64,000 bases of DNA from Phoronis australis (Eukaryota > Phoronida > Phoronidae): contig NMRA01000684.1 of assembly GCA_002633005.1 (NCBI GenBank), positions 1-64,000 of the forward strand, read 5' to 3'. Shown here one piece after another: positions 47,439 through 57,567 of the stretch. The stretch's first letter is position 1. Each line of letters opens with the position of its first letter. The translations under genes and the position numbers were made by a program. The notes below the pieces were generated by a model, which did no database searches, was not told the origin of the DNA, and was given only the letters and a program-made list of their open reading frames with translations.

Positions 47439-50400
47439 TTATCTTTGACTTTTGTTACGATTTAGCGACTCCTTGAGGAAGTCGCCGCAGTTAGGACACC
47501 TTGAGTAGTTCTTGTTTTCTTTCTTTGGTATATGCCAACAGTGATTACATCTCACACGATACTTCTTGTACCTGCAAGAGAAATACATGCAAGACAATAT
47601 TACCATCTTAGCAGTGTAAGACAAGACGTCTTTTTGAAAACCATGTCGTTGGAAGAGTCAAAGTGAAGGACTATATTTTCGCGGCAGAGTAGTGTCAGTA
47701 TTTTTTCATTCAGGAACTCAAGAGATTCACAAGCTTATGATTTTGCATTAAAGAGTATACCTATTGAGCTTTAATACCCTCAAGACAGAGAGAGCCCCTT
47801 GTTGACGTTTTCTGACCAAGTTATGAAAAGGAGGGTTATACTGCTGCAATCCTTTATTTTTGTCAAGTTCAGGGCTTGTGACATTGATCGATTTGAGTCA
47901 AAGCCACTAAATCCTGCTCATTTCACTTTATCGTAGGATGAAGAGAACAATTATTAGCTTTAAAGACTTTCATGCAAGAGTTTCAAGAATGTACGGGTAA
48001 CACTGGTAACGCGACCGTTCACTTAACACCCGTTTTCTTTCTTACTCACTACTTGTGTCCTTTTCTCAAGATATGAATAGCAGTAAAGCTCTCGTACAAG
48101 TTTGCGGCAAGTACTGTAGACTGTGCCGCCGACTCTACTCAGCAGTAGAGACGGGGGCTCTCACAGAGCCTTTTGATACGCCGGAAGCTTTTCGGCGAAT
48201 CGTTCTGTAAGCTGTTTAAACCGCCGTCGATGTCTCTAATACAGTACCTTACAACTCCTAGAAATATTCTTGTAATTAAACTTTTTTTCGAGCCGTACTT
48301 CGTTCAGTTGCCTACTGAAATTGGCAGCTGGCCATTTTTACACTGGTCGCGCCAGGGGTTATGACGTTATCCCCTGCGGAGAGATCGTGACGGCCTCCTA
48401 AGGTGTGCGCAAAAGGTACGTGACGAGTTGATGGTTTAACCAGTGCGAGGCACAATTCGCCGAAAAGCTTCCGGCGTATGTAGGCTCTGTGGGAGTACCG
48501 CCGTCTCTACTGCTAAGTAGAGACGGTGGCACTGTCTATCATGCAAGTTACTTCATTGCACAATGTTCATATTGTATTGATGCTTTCATTTATATATTCT
48601 AATGGGTCCTCTTTAGGATAACAGAACTGCGAAGCTTTCATTCCATCCACTAACCATACCTTATTCCGCAGGCGTTGCATAAAGGCGTGCCATCCTCAGC
48701 ATCACGCCACAGCGGTGTCTTGCGCGTTTTGCACGACGCACATTGCTTCCCTGCAAAGAGTAAAAAATGAGGTTTACAAAATGACACCCGATCGTAACTA
48801 CGCCCACTATAACTGGGCAAATGACAATCCACTTCATGCTAGCTCAATCACAGCTTACAGTTGCAAGGCACCTAGATTTCCCTATCTTGCAACTGGGTGA
48901 TATTACAGTCTGTTGTGAGAGATCTTTTATTTGTATTTTGGTTTTACGGTATTCAAAGAATTTATTTTTTAATGAAGCAACAATAAAAAATAGTCTCGGT
49001 CCATGAGTTTGTCCATGTGCGGAAATAGTGACACCGCGAGCACAGAATACTATGTGGAGACAGGGCCGGTCCGTCCTCGGACAAAGATATTTTTCCGCGA
49101 GTGGGCAATATGCGTCCGCGAGAGGGGAATAGGGTGTGTGAGAGAAGTTTGTGCGCGTGCAGGCTTGAACCGCGTGCAGGCCATGGGCGGCGCAGCACTG
49201 AAAAAAGTGGGGGGCTAAAGCCCCCCTCAGCCCACCTGTGGTGCACCGTCTATAGACCACGTGCGGGGTAGAACTGAAAAAGTGGGGGGCTATAACCCCC
49301 CCAGCCCCCTATGGTGCGCCGCCCAGTGCAGGCAGGGAATTCCAGGGGCCTTGAGTTGGTGGGATATCACGTGCAGTCGCAGTCTTTTGATCCGCAAAAA
49401 TGGTCCACGCAAAATACTAGAATACATTCAAGAATCAAGAAAACAACATCATGGCGACTAGTTAATTTAAGTTATACTGAATAAAGGCCTACGAGTAGAC
49501 AAATCGCCGTATTTGAGAAAATAGTAAGAATGATGCGTGCATTCTTTTTATTTCCTTTGATTGTACCATCCAAACCAATAAGCGTTGCGACTAAAAGCAA
49601 GGGAACATTTTTGTGCAGCGTGTTCCCCTTGTATAAGTTTTAAATGACGATGCTTAGAAATGGACCGCATTGGCTAACAATAAAGAGAAACATATTACCG
49701 TGACTGTATCCTATTTTTCTGTAGCACAATCTGCTTGAACATTCTGTTGTCGCTTGGCTCAGGTATTTGCATGGCATTGGCTTACCCAACCAGTCGTCCA
49801 AGCTAGGTGTACAAAATGGTGAAATTATACACCGTATCTCACTTGTAAATTCGAAAACCTGTATACGTGAACGTTACACCTTGACGTTTTCTAGAATAGA
49901 CATTCGACAGTTTTGGGTATAATTTGGCAACTAAAGGGAAATTTCAAATTCAAGCCACTGCCTTAAATTATATATCAGTAAGTTGGCCATTTAAAAGGAT
50001 ACCAAGCCCTGTTTTGGTCTGGTAACAGATATTGAACACGACTTTCCCATCCAGTTCTCTGAAACAAAATGGTGCTCTGTAGCTCTGTCACAAGTTTGGA
50101 GCCAAATTTGAAGACGCCTTTCAAAGTCTGCTATACGGACAGGCGTGACCTATACTAGTTACGCTTTAGGAGAGTCGTTTACACGACAAGTGTGGGAAAA
50201 AACTACCTATCAAGAATCATAGTATCCAATCTGTGACATAGGGACTGAGAGCTAGATTTTAGTTCAATCCTGATTTAATCACTCAAGTGGGACGCCAATG
50301 ATGCATTAGCATAATAAAATGGCAGAACGGGTATTGATTGAAATCACCAACATGGAACAGTGTTTGGTGTCCTTTTAATCACACAAATGGATTTACATGA

Positions 50401-52455
50401 ACTTTTTGGTTGAACGCACTGTTGCTATCGTGCTAAGGAAATTTTTAGCTTATAACCTTACTCCCTGATTTTGGTATTGAGGTGATGACTGGTCACCGCG
50501 CAATTTTGATTGACAATGGAGAGCCCCCACCTGTCCCCTCACCAACTTCTTAACTTTAAGTGTTAAAATAAGAAATTTGTTGTTACGCCCCACACAACTA
50601 TTTCTGAGAAATAAGTAAATCTCACTTGAGCAAAAGTACAAAGTCTCTCAGAGTATACGCTAAACATAACTGCTAGTTACTGATAAATAGCTTGGTAGAT
50701 ATTCAACACACAGGCAAAAGAGTCGGACCGGTAATCACAGTAAGCCACGCACACTGGGCCAATAGGAATACATGTGACCACAGAGAGGCGGAAGATGAAA
50801 ATCGCTCCCACCCGAAAATGAAAAGTTGTTATTGTTTTTACATAGAAATTTATTTTGCCAAATTTCATGAAAATCTGAAAGAACTCCGAAGACGGAGGAA
50901 AACGTGAAAAAATTAAACTGCTACTAGAAGACAGCGACAATAGGACCCGCCCGAAACTGAAGTCATTGCTTCTCACGTTAACAGAAATATTCTTGCCAAA
51001 GTTAACAAAGATCCTGTAAGGGATTCAGGAAATAACTTAGGTAAAAATGCCACCACGGGGCTCTACAACAGTCGGTACTAAAATTGTAGCCAGTAGTGAC
51101 CTTCTTAGTAAGTACTCTAGTGCCATCAGAGTTGGTTTGGCGATAGAAAAGGAGACGCAAAAAATTCAAAATGCCCACTAGGAGGCACAGAATACGTCAT
51201 AGCCATCCGAAAATGCAATTTCCTTAATAGATATTAAATTTCATGAAAATCCGTCAACGATCTCTTGTCTATCAAGGGGTTTGGAAATATAGTAACAGAC
51301 ATTGGAACCACGGACAGACGGACGGACGGACGGACGGACGGACGGACGGGAACGACGCCATATATATAAACATGGAGGCATAAGAAAGCATTCTGTCAAA
51401 AATTAACTTTTGTTTTAGTGCAAAAATCTGTTCTTGATATGTTAGACAGGATTGCTTGAGAAGAACTGACGGTTCGTCATTGCTTGAGAAATGGCTCGAA
51501 ACGTTAGTTATTTAACGCGCCAAGCACGCTCTCAAGCACTACTGAACTGTCAACCTTCTCTAACCCGTAAAGCTTCTCTCATCTCAGTGGAATAAGTAGA
51601 GACCGATTTCATAATGGAGAGAAAAAGAATAAATACAGGCCGCGGTCTGGTACCAGCATGGGCGGCGCATCACTGAAAAATGTGGGGGGGGGCTAAAGTC
51701 CCCTCAGCCACCTGTGGCGCAACGCCAATAGACCATGTACAGCGTAGCAGTGAAAAAAGTGGGGGGCTAGAGCACCCCAGCCCCCCGTGGTGCGCCGCCC
51801 ATGACCAGACTGCGCAGGCCACTCATGCGGGTTAATTGCACTGATCACATGGAACCATTTTTATGCTTATTAGTAAAATCGAGCTGAGAAGCTAGAGATC
51901 TGACTCAAGGTTCTACCAGTGTGCCCCACTGCAATTCGAACCCATGACCTTGAGTAAAGGAAGAAGCGGACACTTATCCAACTTTACCATACAGCCTCCT
52001 CGAGAGTGGACTAAGTTAAAAGTTTTTGGCGATTTGAAAGCAGCTCTATCAGAATAACGAAAGACAAAGACTTTACCATACCTGTAACATAGATCGAAAT
52101 CTAATCTCGGGCTCAGATTCTTATCAATTGTGAACTTGACAGAAGCCGTTACACCTTGAAAATCTGGGTCGTTTCTGGATGGACTTTTTTTAGGTCGAGA
52201 CTGCTTTCTTCCCGAAACTCGACGTTCGTCCAGTGAGCAAAGAGATGTCGGGGAACACGATCCGCAAGATCTGTCATCTCTTGTGTATGTCGTCCCGCAA
52301 GAAGGCTCGTGAAACAACACGGCATCAAATGATGTTACTTGGCCAGAGTTTAGGGAGGCAGAAGACGGCGGCGTGAACTGTTCATACGTTGGGTATTTGT
52401 TGGCTTCCAGTAGCAGTGAGCTGATGTTATCGTCATCGGATGACAGATCGGCCAA
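47439..52455 (-). CDS. ZGLP1: GATA-type zinc finger protein 1 (ZGLP1)
   Basis: ZGLP1 is a nuclear transcription regulator of germ cells in vertebrates. Three exons join in phase: 52077-52455 (donor TATG|GTAAAG), 48660-48750 (acceptor TTTGCAG) and 47439-47571 (acceptor TTGCAG, stop TAA). They give 200 residues. The C-terminal quarter carries a GATA finger, C-x2-C-x17-C-x2-C at Cys130, 133, 151 and 154 with the signature TPLWRDAEDGTPLCNACGIR, followed by YKKYRVRC and a second C-x2-C-x13-C-x2-C site at Cys165, 168, 182 and 185, as in ZGLP1. The acidic N-terminus (MADLSSDDDNISSLLLEA) is unlike other GATA factors. The exon 1 frame runs on to 51913 by reading into a tRNA-like repeat, which is intronic. 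Additional small exons in the 3.3-kb intron are possible. Confidence 0.86.
48119..48536. mobile_element. MITE with about 85-bp TIRs and TA target duplication
   Basis: A 418-bp element in ZGLP1 intron 2. The inverted ends start GACTGTGCC / GACAGTGCC and share CAGCAGTAGAGACGG, CACAGAGCCT and TACGCCGGAAGCTTTTCGGC. Both sides have TA (48117-48118, 48537-48538), as for Tc1/mariner-type targets. The TIR itself holds a small palindrome, CTCTACTNAGCAGTAGAG. A diverged copy of the internal part may lie at 3750-3835. Confidence 0.88.
49184..49325. mobile_element. GC-rich foldback element, copy 1
   Basis: GGGCGGCGCA at the left and TGCGCCGCCC at the right are perfect inverted ends. Inside are two tandem half-units, each CACTGAAAAA-like, then GTGGGGGGCTA, then an antiparallel CCCCCC run, so each half can fold by itself. 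It lies in ZGLP1 intron 1. Confidence 0.8.
49995..50374. mobile_element. TTAA-type MITE, copy 2
   Basis: The ends AAGGATACCAAGCCCTGTTTT and the inverse of AACAGTGTTTGGTGTCCTT are inverted repeats, flanked on both sides by TTAA (49991-49994 and 50375-50378), the target of piggyBac and Kolobok families. It is 380 bp long with no ORF, and lies in ZGLP1 intron 1. Confidence 0.85.
51170..51345 (+). repeat. SINE-like repeat ending in a (GGAC)n tail
   Basis: A segment with CACTAGGAGGCAC, TTTCATGAAAATCCGTCAAC and TTGTCTATCAAGGGGTTTGG runs into about seven GGAC units (51313-51347). A simple-repeat tail on a short dispersed segment suggests a SINE or the 3' end of a LINE. A similar but untailed stretch may be at 28730-28860. 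Confidence 0.55.
51658..51802. mobile_element. GC-rich foldback element, copy 2
   Basis: Same structure as 49184-49325: ATGGGCGGCGCAT and TGCGCCGCCCAT ends and two tandem half-units with GGGGGGCTA. Here the right inverted end extends to 12 bp with ATG/CAT. It also lies in ZGLP1 intron 1. Confidence 0.82.
51910..51996 (-). repeat. tRNA-like fragment (probable SINE head)
   Basis: The minus strand has TGGTAAAGTTGG, close to a Pol III A box, and GGGTTCGAATTGC, close to a B box, about 45 bp apart. The acceptor and T stems do not pair well, so a working tRNA gene is unlikely. It follows ZGLP1 exon 1 and extends that exon's open frame by chance. Confidence 0.5.
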
Positions 52456-54598
52456 ATACGAGGGTGAGCAACAGTTACTGAAACCGTTATAAAGGCTACG
52501 GTTAAAAAATGAAAAATAGGAACGTTAACTCTATGAACCGGGTAAGCAGAGGCACTCATAATGGTAGCCCTAGTCATATTTTTCGCCCGTGGGTACGGTA
52601 CAGTTGAGCACCGTGCACCCGAGTTTCTGGCGGTTTGGTGAGTGTTGTCCGATCGCTCAACTTGAGATCAGCGGAATCTAGAGATTTCTCATTTGTTTTT
52701 GGGTTTTCTTTATCGAAAGAACATACAACTTGCATTTAACAATGTAGAAATCTGCAATTTTACAGCCATTTCGCACTTCGAAATGACGAAGCTCTCTTTA
52801 AAATTATTTTGTGCTGATCAAGATATGGAAAAGTCAATATCACAATTTTGCGTATCTTGAAATCCCGTAGATATAATTCTTACCTTAATAAATGATCATC
52901 CATTGTGTTAATTGCCCAAACGTTCTGCTAACAATAACCCATCAACCACGCCGGTCCAATACGTCACCTGTTATTCATCGTCCTGGGTTCTCGCTATTCC
53001 CAGTAGGCGTCCTTTAGTGACACCACGTGGTCCGATTCATATTCAAATTTGGCGCTCCCACGCTGTGTGACGTGTTTACATGAATTCAGGGTTGTCAAGT
53101 GTCAAGTGTGGCTGTTCTTGCATGGATTGTACGCCTGTCAGATTATCACGAGATACCTATACAATAACTACCTGACAACAAAAATTTCGGAAACTACAAT
53201 GGATTACCAGGCGGTCTGTTTTCTTCTAAGCATTGGTTTCATAATACATGTGTTATAAAAAGGCATCCGCCAAAAGTCTACCAACCATGAGGGAAATCAA
53301 TTAGTTTGACTTATCCGTGGCTAAAAACTAGAATGCGTACTTCTAAATCAGGATGTACCGATTGCAGGGCCGAGGTTCTAAATTCAAGTTCTAACCCTAA
53401 ATCCCAGCTTCGAACAAGAAAGATAAACACGACTCCCACGTACACATGCTCCTAAACGTCACATAAGTGCCAGAAATACATCACACCCTGGAAGCTCCAG
53501 ACCCGGACCATTGGTATTTTCGGTGCGTATGACGAGCCGCCGGGTGTATAGTTTGTACTGAGCTAAAGTTTGGTGTTCGCTGCTCAGGGGCTGGGGTTTG
53601 CGGACTAAAGTTTGGTACCGAGTGGTGCCGACATGTAATGTTTTGTAGCCCCTGTAATTTTTTCACTCAAGAAAGGAAAATGTGAGTTATATTATGCTAA
53701 AGTTTGGAGGACACAACAAAAGCTGTACATGAACACATTTATTGACCGATTGAACGCATAGTATCAGATAATTACGATATTTACAGAATAACAACTAACA
53801 AAATACTCAACATGGTAACGTCAAAAAGTTGATGAAATCGTCTAATAATAAATAAAGTAAATTTTACATCACCCAATCAGTTTAAACTGAAACCATGTGT
53901 TTGTTACAAAAGTCCGATCCAAGATTCACGGCCGTTAGTCCGAGAACGAGTGTGTGCAAAATCACTGACATTGGCCAGCAAGCACGCTATAGACACCTGT
54001 TCTTGCAGTGGCGGATCATCCGTAGCGTAAACTTCAGGTACCCAGGCTAAAGGGGACCCCGGGAGAGCGGGACCCCACTTAGTACTGACAGAGCTGCACG
54101 AATAAGCGTTAGTCACAAAAGTTTTGGATATGCTTGGCTGCGGCGAGACTTGGTGCCACCCCCCGAGAGGAAAGGACGAGGGTGGTCGAAAGTGCTCATT
54201 GGCTGACACGAGGGGGAACAAAAGGTAATGTTGGGTGAAGGAGCAAAACTGGTGACAACCGGGCGGGTGTGAGTGAGAGTGGAAAAAGCGGTGTTGAAAG
54301 TCCTAGTACTTTTGATCGATGACCAAGGGAGAGAGAATTTTGAAAGCTTCAAATATACTGGTTGCGAGAACCCCCCCATTTCTGGGTAATCAACAGTAGT
54401 CATTTATAGGGTTCTGGAGATCCGGTTTGATCGATGCCTGTAGTAATTCAGTGGAGAAAACTGGCTCTCAAGATGTAGAACCCCTATAAGTCGCTGTTAT
54501 CGATTAATCTCCAGGCCCCGCGCCTGCCACTGCGAATTTTACAACATTATGGAAGTCTTTCTGTAGTTCTTTAGCCATTGTGAGATTTAGAAGTCCAG
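52456..54598. other. intergenic region upstream of ZGLP1, nothing else recognised
   Basis: Contains the ZGLP1 promoter without a clear TATA box. Small ORFs at 53481-53666 and 53904-54403 are low-complexity and Pro/Ser-rich, and are not supported. Confidence 0.4.
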
Positions 54599-54796
54599 TC
54601 AGGGTATTTTTAGTCCAGTCGGCAGCTGATCGAAGTACTTGAAAACAGAACATTGTCGACAATGTATGGAGTAACATTCATCTTGCCATTCAACAAAGCG
54701 ACCTCTTTCGTCTAGTAGATTCCCGGTGCTCATGCATCCTCGTACTTCAATAACGGAAGACCTCTCTTCTGCGTGTGGGATTTGACACAAATACAT
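54599..54796 (-). CDS. unidentified ORF, possible terminal exon
   Basis: An open frame ending in TGA at 54599, with a non-random composition: CQIPHAEERSSVIEVRGC, then GRFVEWQDECYSIHCRQC and FDQLPTGLKIP. Five or six Cys in 65 residues hint at a small zinc-binding or disulfide fold. I do not recognise a family. It could be the last exon of a gene that includes the ORFs at 54941-55210 and 55503-55844, but no splice chain was confirmed. Confidence 0.3.
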   Translation of the reverse strand: MYLCQIPHAEERSSVIEVRGCMSTGNLLDERGRFVEWQDECYSIHCRQCSVFKYFDQLPTGLKIP

Positions 54797-54940
54797 CCAT
54801 TTTGTTCGTGCCCATAATTTTGTTAAAGAAGTACATCAAAAGTTCCCAAATTTTATAAGATCTCATATCATGTGCTAGCTCGAACTATTGGTAAAAAATC
54901 ACATTAAATGACTGTTTCATGTTTATACAAAAGCAGGTGC

Positions 54941-55210
54941 TTACTGTATACCTGTTGAAATACAACGCGTCGTTTTTAAGTAAACTAAGTATCCAGGACT
55001 TAGCGTCAATTTTTCGACTCGCAGCAGTAGAATACTCGGCCTCTTAATAGTCAATTTCTGGATAATCACCCAGTTACCGACAACTTGTTTGAGATTTTGC
55101 ATGTCATTTTGGTTTTCGTTACCGTCATTTTGGCTAACTGATAAAAATACATTCACGGTATGGAAATGATTACATGGCCGCGCTTCTACGAATTCTATAT
55201 CCGGGACCAA
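54941..55210 (-). CDS. unidentified ORF
   Basis: The first 45 residues (VPDIEFVEARPCNHFHTVNV, then SQNDGNENQNDMQNLKQVVG) look protein-like and end at a possible donor GTCG|GTAACT. The rest of the frame does not. No family recognised; possibly a middle exon between the neighbouring minus-strand ORFs. Confidence 0.25.
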   Translation of the reverse strand: MVPDIEFVEARPCNHFHTVNVFLSVSQNDGNENQNDMQNLKQVVGNWVIIQKLTIKRPSILLLRVEKLTLSPGYLVYLKTTRCISTGIQ

Positions 55211-55502
55211 ATTCCAGAATCTGGAAGTTTCCAGATGGTATTTTAAGTGCGAGAGTATGGAGTTTGTATCTCGGGTTTGGGGTTTGTTTGTTCAGAGCTG
55301 GTAGATTTTAGAAGCACAGCCAGGAAATTGAGTACCGCCCCGTGGCATTTTGCACCATTGGTTTGTTAGCAGTTTGCAAGCGATCAGTGGTGATAATTAA
55401 AACCAGTTTTTTTGGCGGGAACGTGGACAATAAGTGAATTGTATGCTAAGACACTATAGACCTAATCCAGAAGATTCTACACGTTGAACAATGTAACTGA
55501 TA

Positions 55503-55844
55503 CTAGTGGTTGTTCATTCGATTCGTTAGATGTGGATACTTGTCCCTCAACCGACTCATGCAGTCTGTAGTCTGTACCGATTTTTCTACGAAATTTGTTG
55601 GCGCCTCTGTCTGAGTCGATGAACTAATGTTAATGCCAGCGTCACTACTTAGAGAGCACGAACTCTTCACTGGTTTTGGTACATGATTTTTCATCTCGGT
55701 AATTTCTGAAATGAGAGTGACAAGAACTGAGTTGAATTTCCGGTGACAGGAATGCTCATGGGGATCGTAGATAAAGCCGCAACAAAATTGTAGATATTCT
55801 ACAGTTTTGTGAACCGGCCAAGCGAACTTGAAAGCTTCCGCCAA
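55503..55844 (-). CDS. unidentified ORF, possible first exon
   Basis: 113 codons starting MAEAFKFAWPVHKTVEYLQF and including CCGFIYDPHEHSCHRKF, EITEMKN and a Ser/Thr-rich tail with TQTEAPT..KSVQTTD. The T-Q-T and Q-T-T motifs are of the type bound by dynein light chain LC8, which is only an inference. The frame has a conventional start and may be a short gene or a first exon. No homolog recognised. Confidence 0.35.
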   Translation of the reverse strand: MAEAFKFAWPVHKTVEYLQFCCGFIYDPHEHSCHRKFNSVLVTLISEITEMKNHVPKPVKSSCSLSSDAGINISSSTQTEAPTNFVEKSVQTTDCMSRLRDKYPHLTNRMNNH

Positions 55845-55849
55845 GTTAG

Positions 55850-56375
55850 TGCAACGTTATAATAAAGTGTTAGTCCCCGCTTTCTGTGTCAGCCACTGGA
55901 TCTACTTCACAACTTCGATAAATGCGAAATCTGTGAATTGTTTCACACATTTGCAAGCTTTAACTTTGTATAATTAGACCAATGCCCACACAAATTGTAT
56001 CAGTGAGAGATTATTGAATTGGTTTCTTTTTTTCTCCCTAATTAAATATTCAAAATGGTGGACGAAACCAAAGTATCTTTTCCACGTGCACGTGAGTGGA
56101 CGGAAAAATATGTCGTACTTTTTAAAACCAATATTTTGCGAACGATATGGACTATACTGTCAAAAAGTTGCAATTATGCCATTCCCAAATTATTTAGGAT
56201 TGCGACATACAGTGTTTTACGACACTAACTAACTTATATGAAACAGTTGAATTTAATCTATATTTCAAATAACAGATAATTTAATTTGGAGAATGTTGAT
56301 TTTGAGTTGAGTTTTTGTTATTTTGGCGTTTAATAATAATCCGTTACATCAAATTTCAAAATTATGTAGTATTAA
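55850..56375. other. intergenic, nothing recognised
   Basis: AT-rich DNA without coding or repeat signals that I can support. Confidence 0.4.
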
Positions 56376-56715
56376 AACGATACTAAACCCTGTTTTGAGG
56401 ATTTCAACCTGCTAATGCATCATTGGCGTTCCACGTGAGTGATGAAAGCAGAATTTAACTAAAAATCATTTAATTACTCTCTGTGTCATAACTTAGATGT
56501 TATTGTTCTTGGTGAGTGGTGTTCCCCCCACAGATGTCGCGTAACTCGCTTAAAGATTAGGTCACGCTTGCTCATTTAGCAGACTTTGTAAGGAGTTTTC
56601 AAACTTTTCTCCAAACTTTTGAGGGCTGTCGATGGTAAAACAGAGTATTATTTTGTTTCAGGGAAATGGATGGGAAAGTCGTTTTTAATGTCTGTTGATA
56701 GGGTTTGGCATCCTT
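56376..56715. mobile_element. TTAA-type MITE, copy 3 (inverted relative to copy 2)
   Basis: The ends AACGATACTAAACCCTGTTTT and GGGTTTGGCATCCTT are inverted copies of the family terminus, with TTAA at 56372-56375 and a mutated TCAA at 56716-56719. Inner blocks CTGCTAATGCATCATTGGCG and AGGTCACGCTTGC match copies 1 and 2 in reverse orientation. Confidence 0.82.
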
Positions 56716-56920
56716 TCAAACAATAGACAAATTCAAGTGCTGACAATAAGGCCCAGGGTCTAATCTTTTTACTGGCGTTTTCTATTCTACTTCAATTTTG
56801 AATTGATTAAAGATGAAACCTCTTGTCTTGAACTAAAGTTGAATCACAATCTAAACAACATGATGTAATCCCATCTGGTGAAATGCTGCCGGGAGTAATC
56901 GTGATCTAGAAATTGGAGCG

Positions 56921-57066
56921 CTGATACGCCGTAAAATGTAACAATTTCGTAAAATGTAACAACTGTTACCTTTTACGTCATTGTTAGATTTTACGTTGCT
57001 AAACTTCTCCTAATATGAAGCAAGTTGTTACATTTTACGAAATTGTTACATTTTATGGCGTATCAG
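56921..57066. mobile_element. 146-bp palindromic MITE (TGTAACA family)
   Basis: The left arm CTGATACGCCGTAAAATGTA and its continuation to about 56964 is almost perfectly repeated in inverse orientation at 57022-57066 (one or two mismatches in about 45 bp). Within each arm the unit AAAATGTAACAA is itself repeated. No coding sequence. It lies 500 bp downstream of the mGluR gene. Confidence 0.85.
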
Positions 57067-57567
57067 GGCGCTTTTGAGAATGTCAATTCTTTGTAAAGCT
57101 GTTTGAGCTAAAAGCCGGTAAGCTCTAATTCTTGCGTTTATTGCAGAGATGGGCAACAAAATGAAATGGAAAAACCTTTAATTTGGAAACTTTCTGTGTA
57201 GAAACAAAAACGCAAAAAATTGAGGTAATCGAAATCCAGATAAAAGTTACTTACGCCCGCTTGCGGGCAAAGAGAACTCTCTTTTGAATGTTTTAATGCA
57301 ATTTGAGTTCGTATCCCAGTACAAAAGCACAAGCAATTATGTTAATAGGTTAAACGAACACTGGAGGCCAAAGACAGGCAACCACGAACCTCAGAGTTTG
57401 CGACACATTGTGTTTCAGAAATTGGAAAAGATCGGGATATGTAACAATTAGACAGTGGCGGGGACAGTGGCGGGGACTCGCCGACTTGTGTAGCAATTTT
57501 GATGACATATCTTGACCATACAAGTTCGCACAGTTTGTGTGTTTCACGACAATCGAAGTAGGGAAAA

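Noticed and set aside
49003-49260. Overlapping GC-rich ORFs on both strands
   Set aside because: They overlap each other and the GC-rich foldback element; no protein family is visible.
51913-52076. C-terminal extension of ZGLP1 exon 1
   Set aside because: It reads through a donor into a tRNA-like repeat; splicing at 52077 gives the frame needed for the GATA finger.
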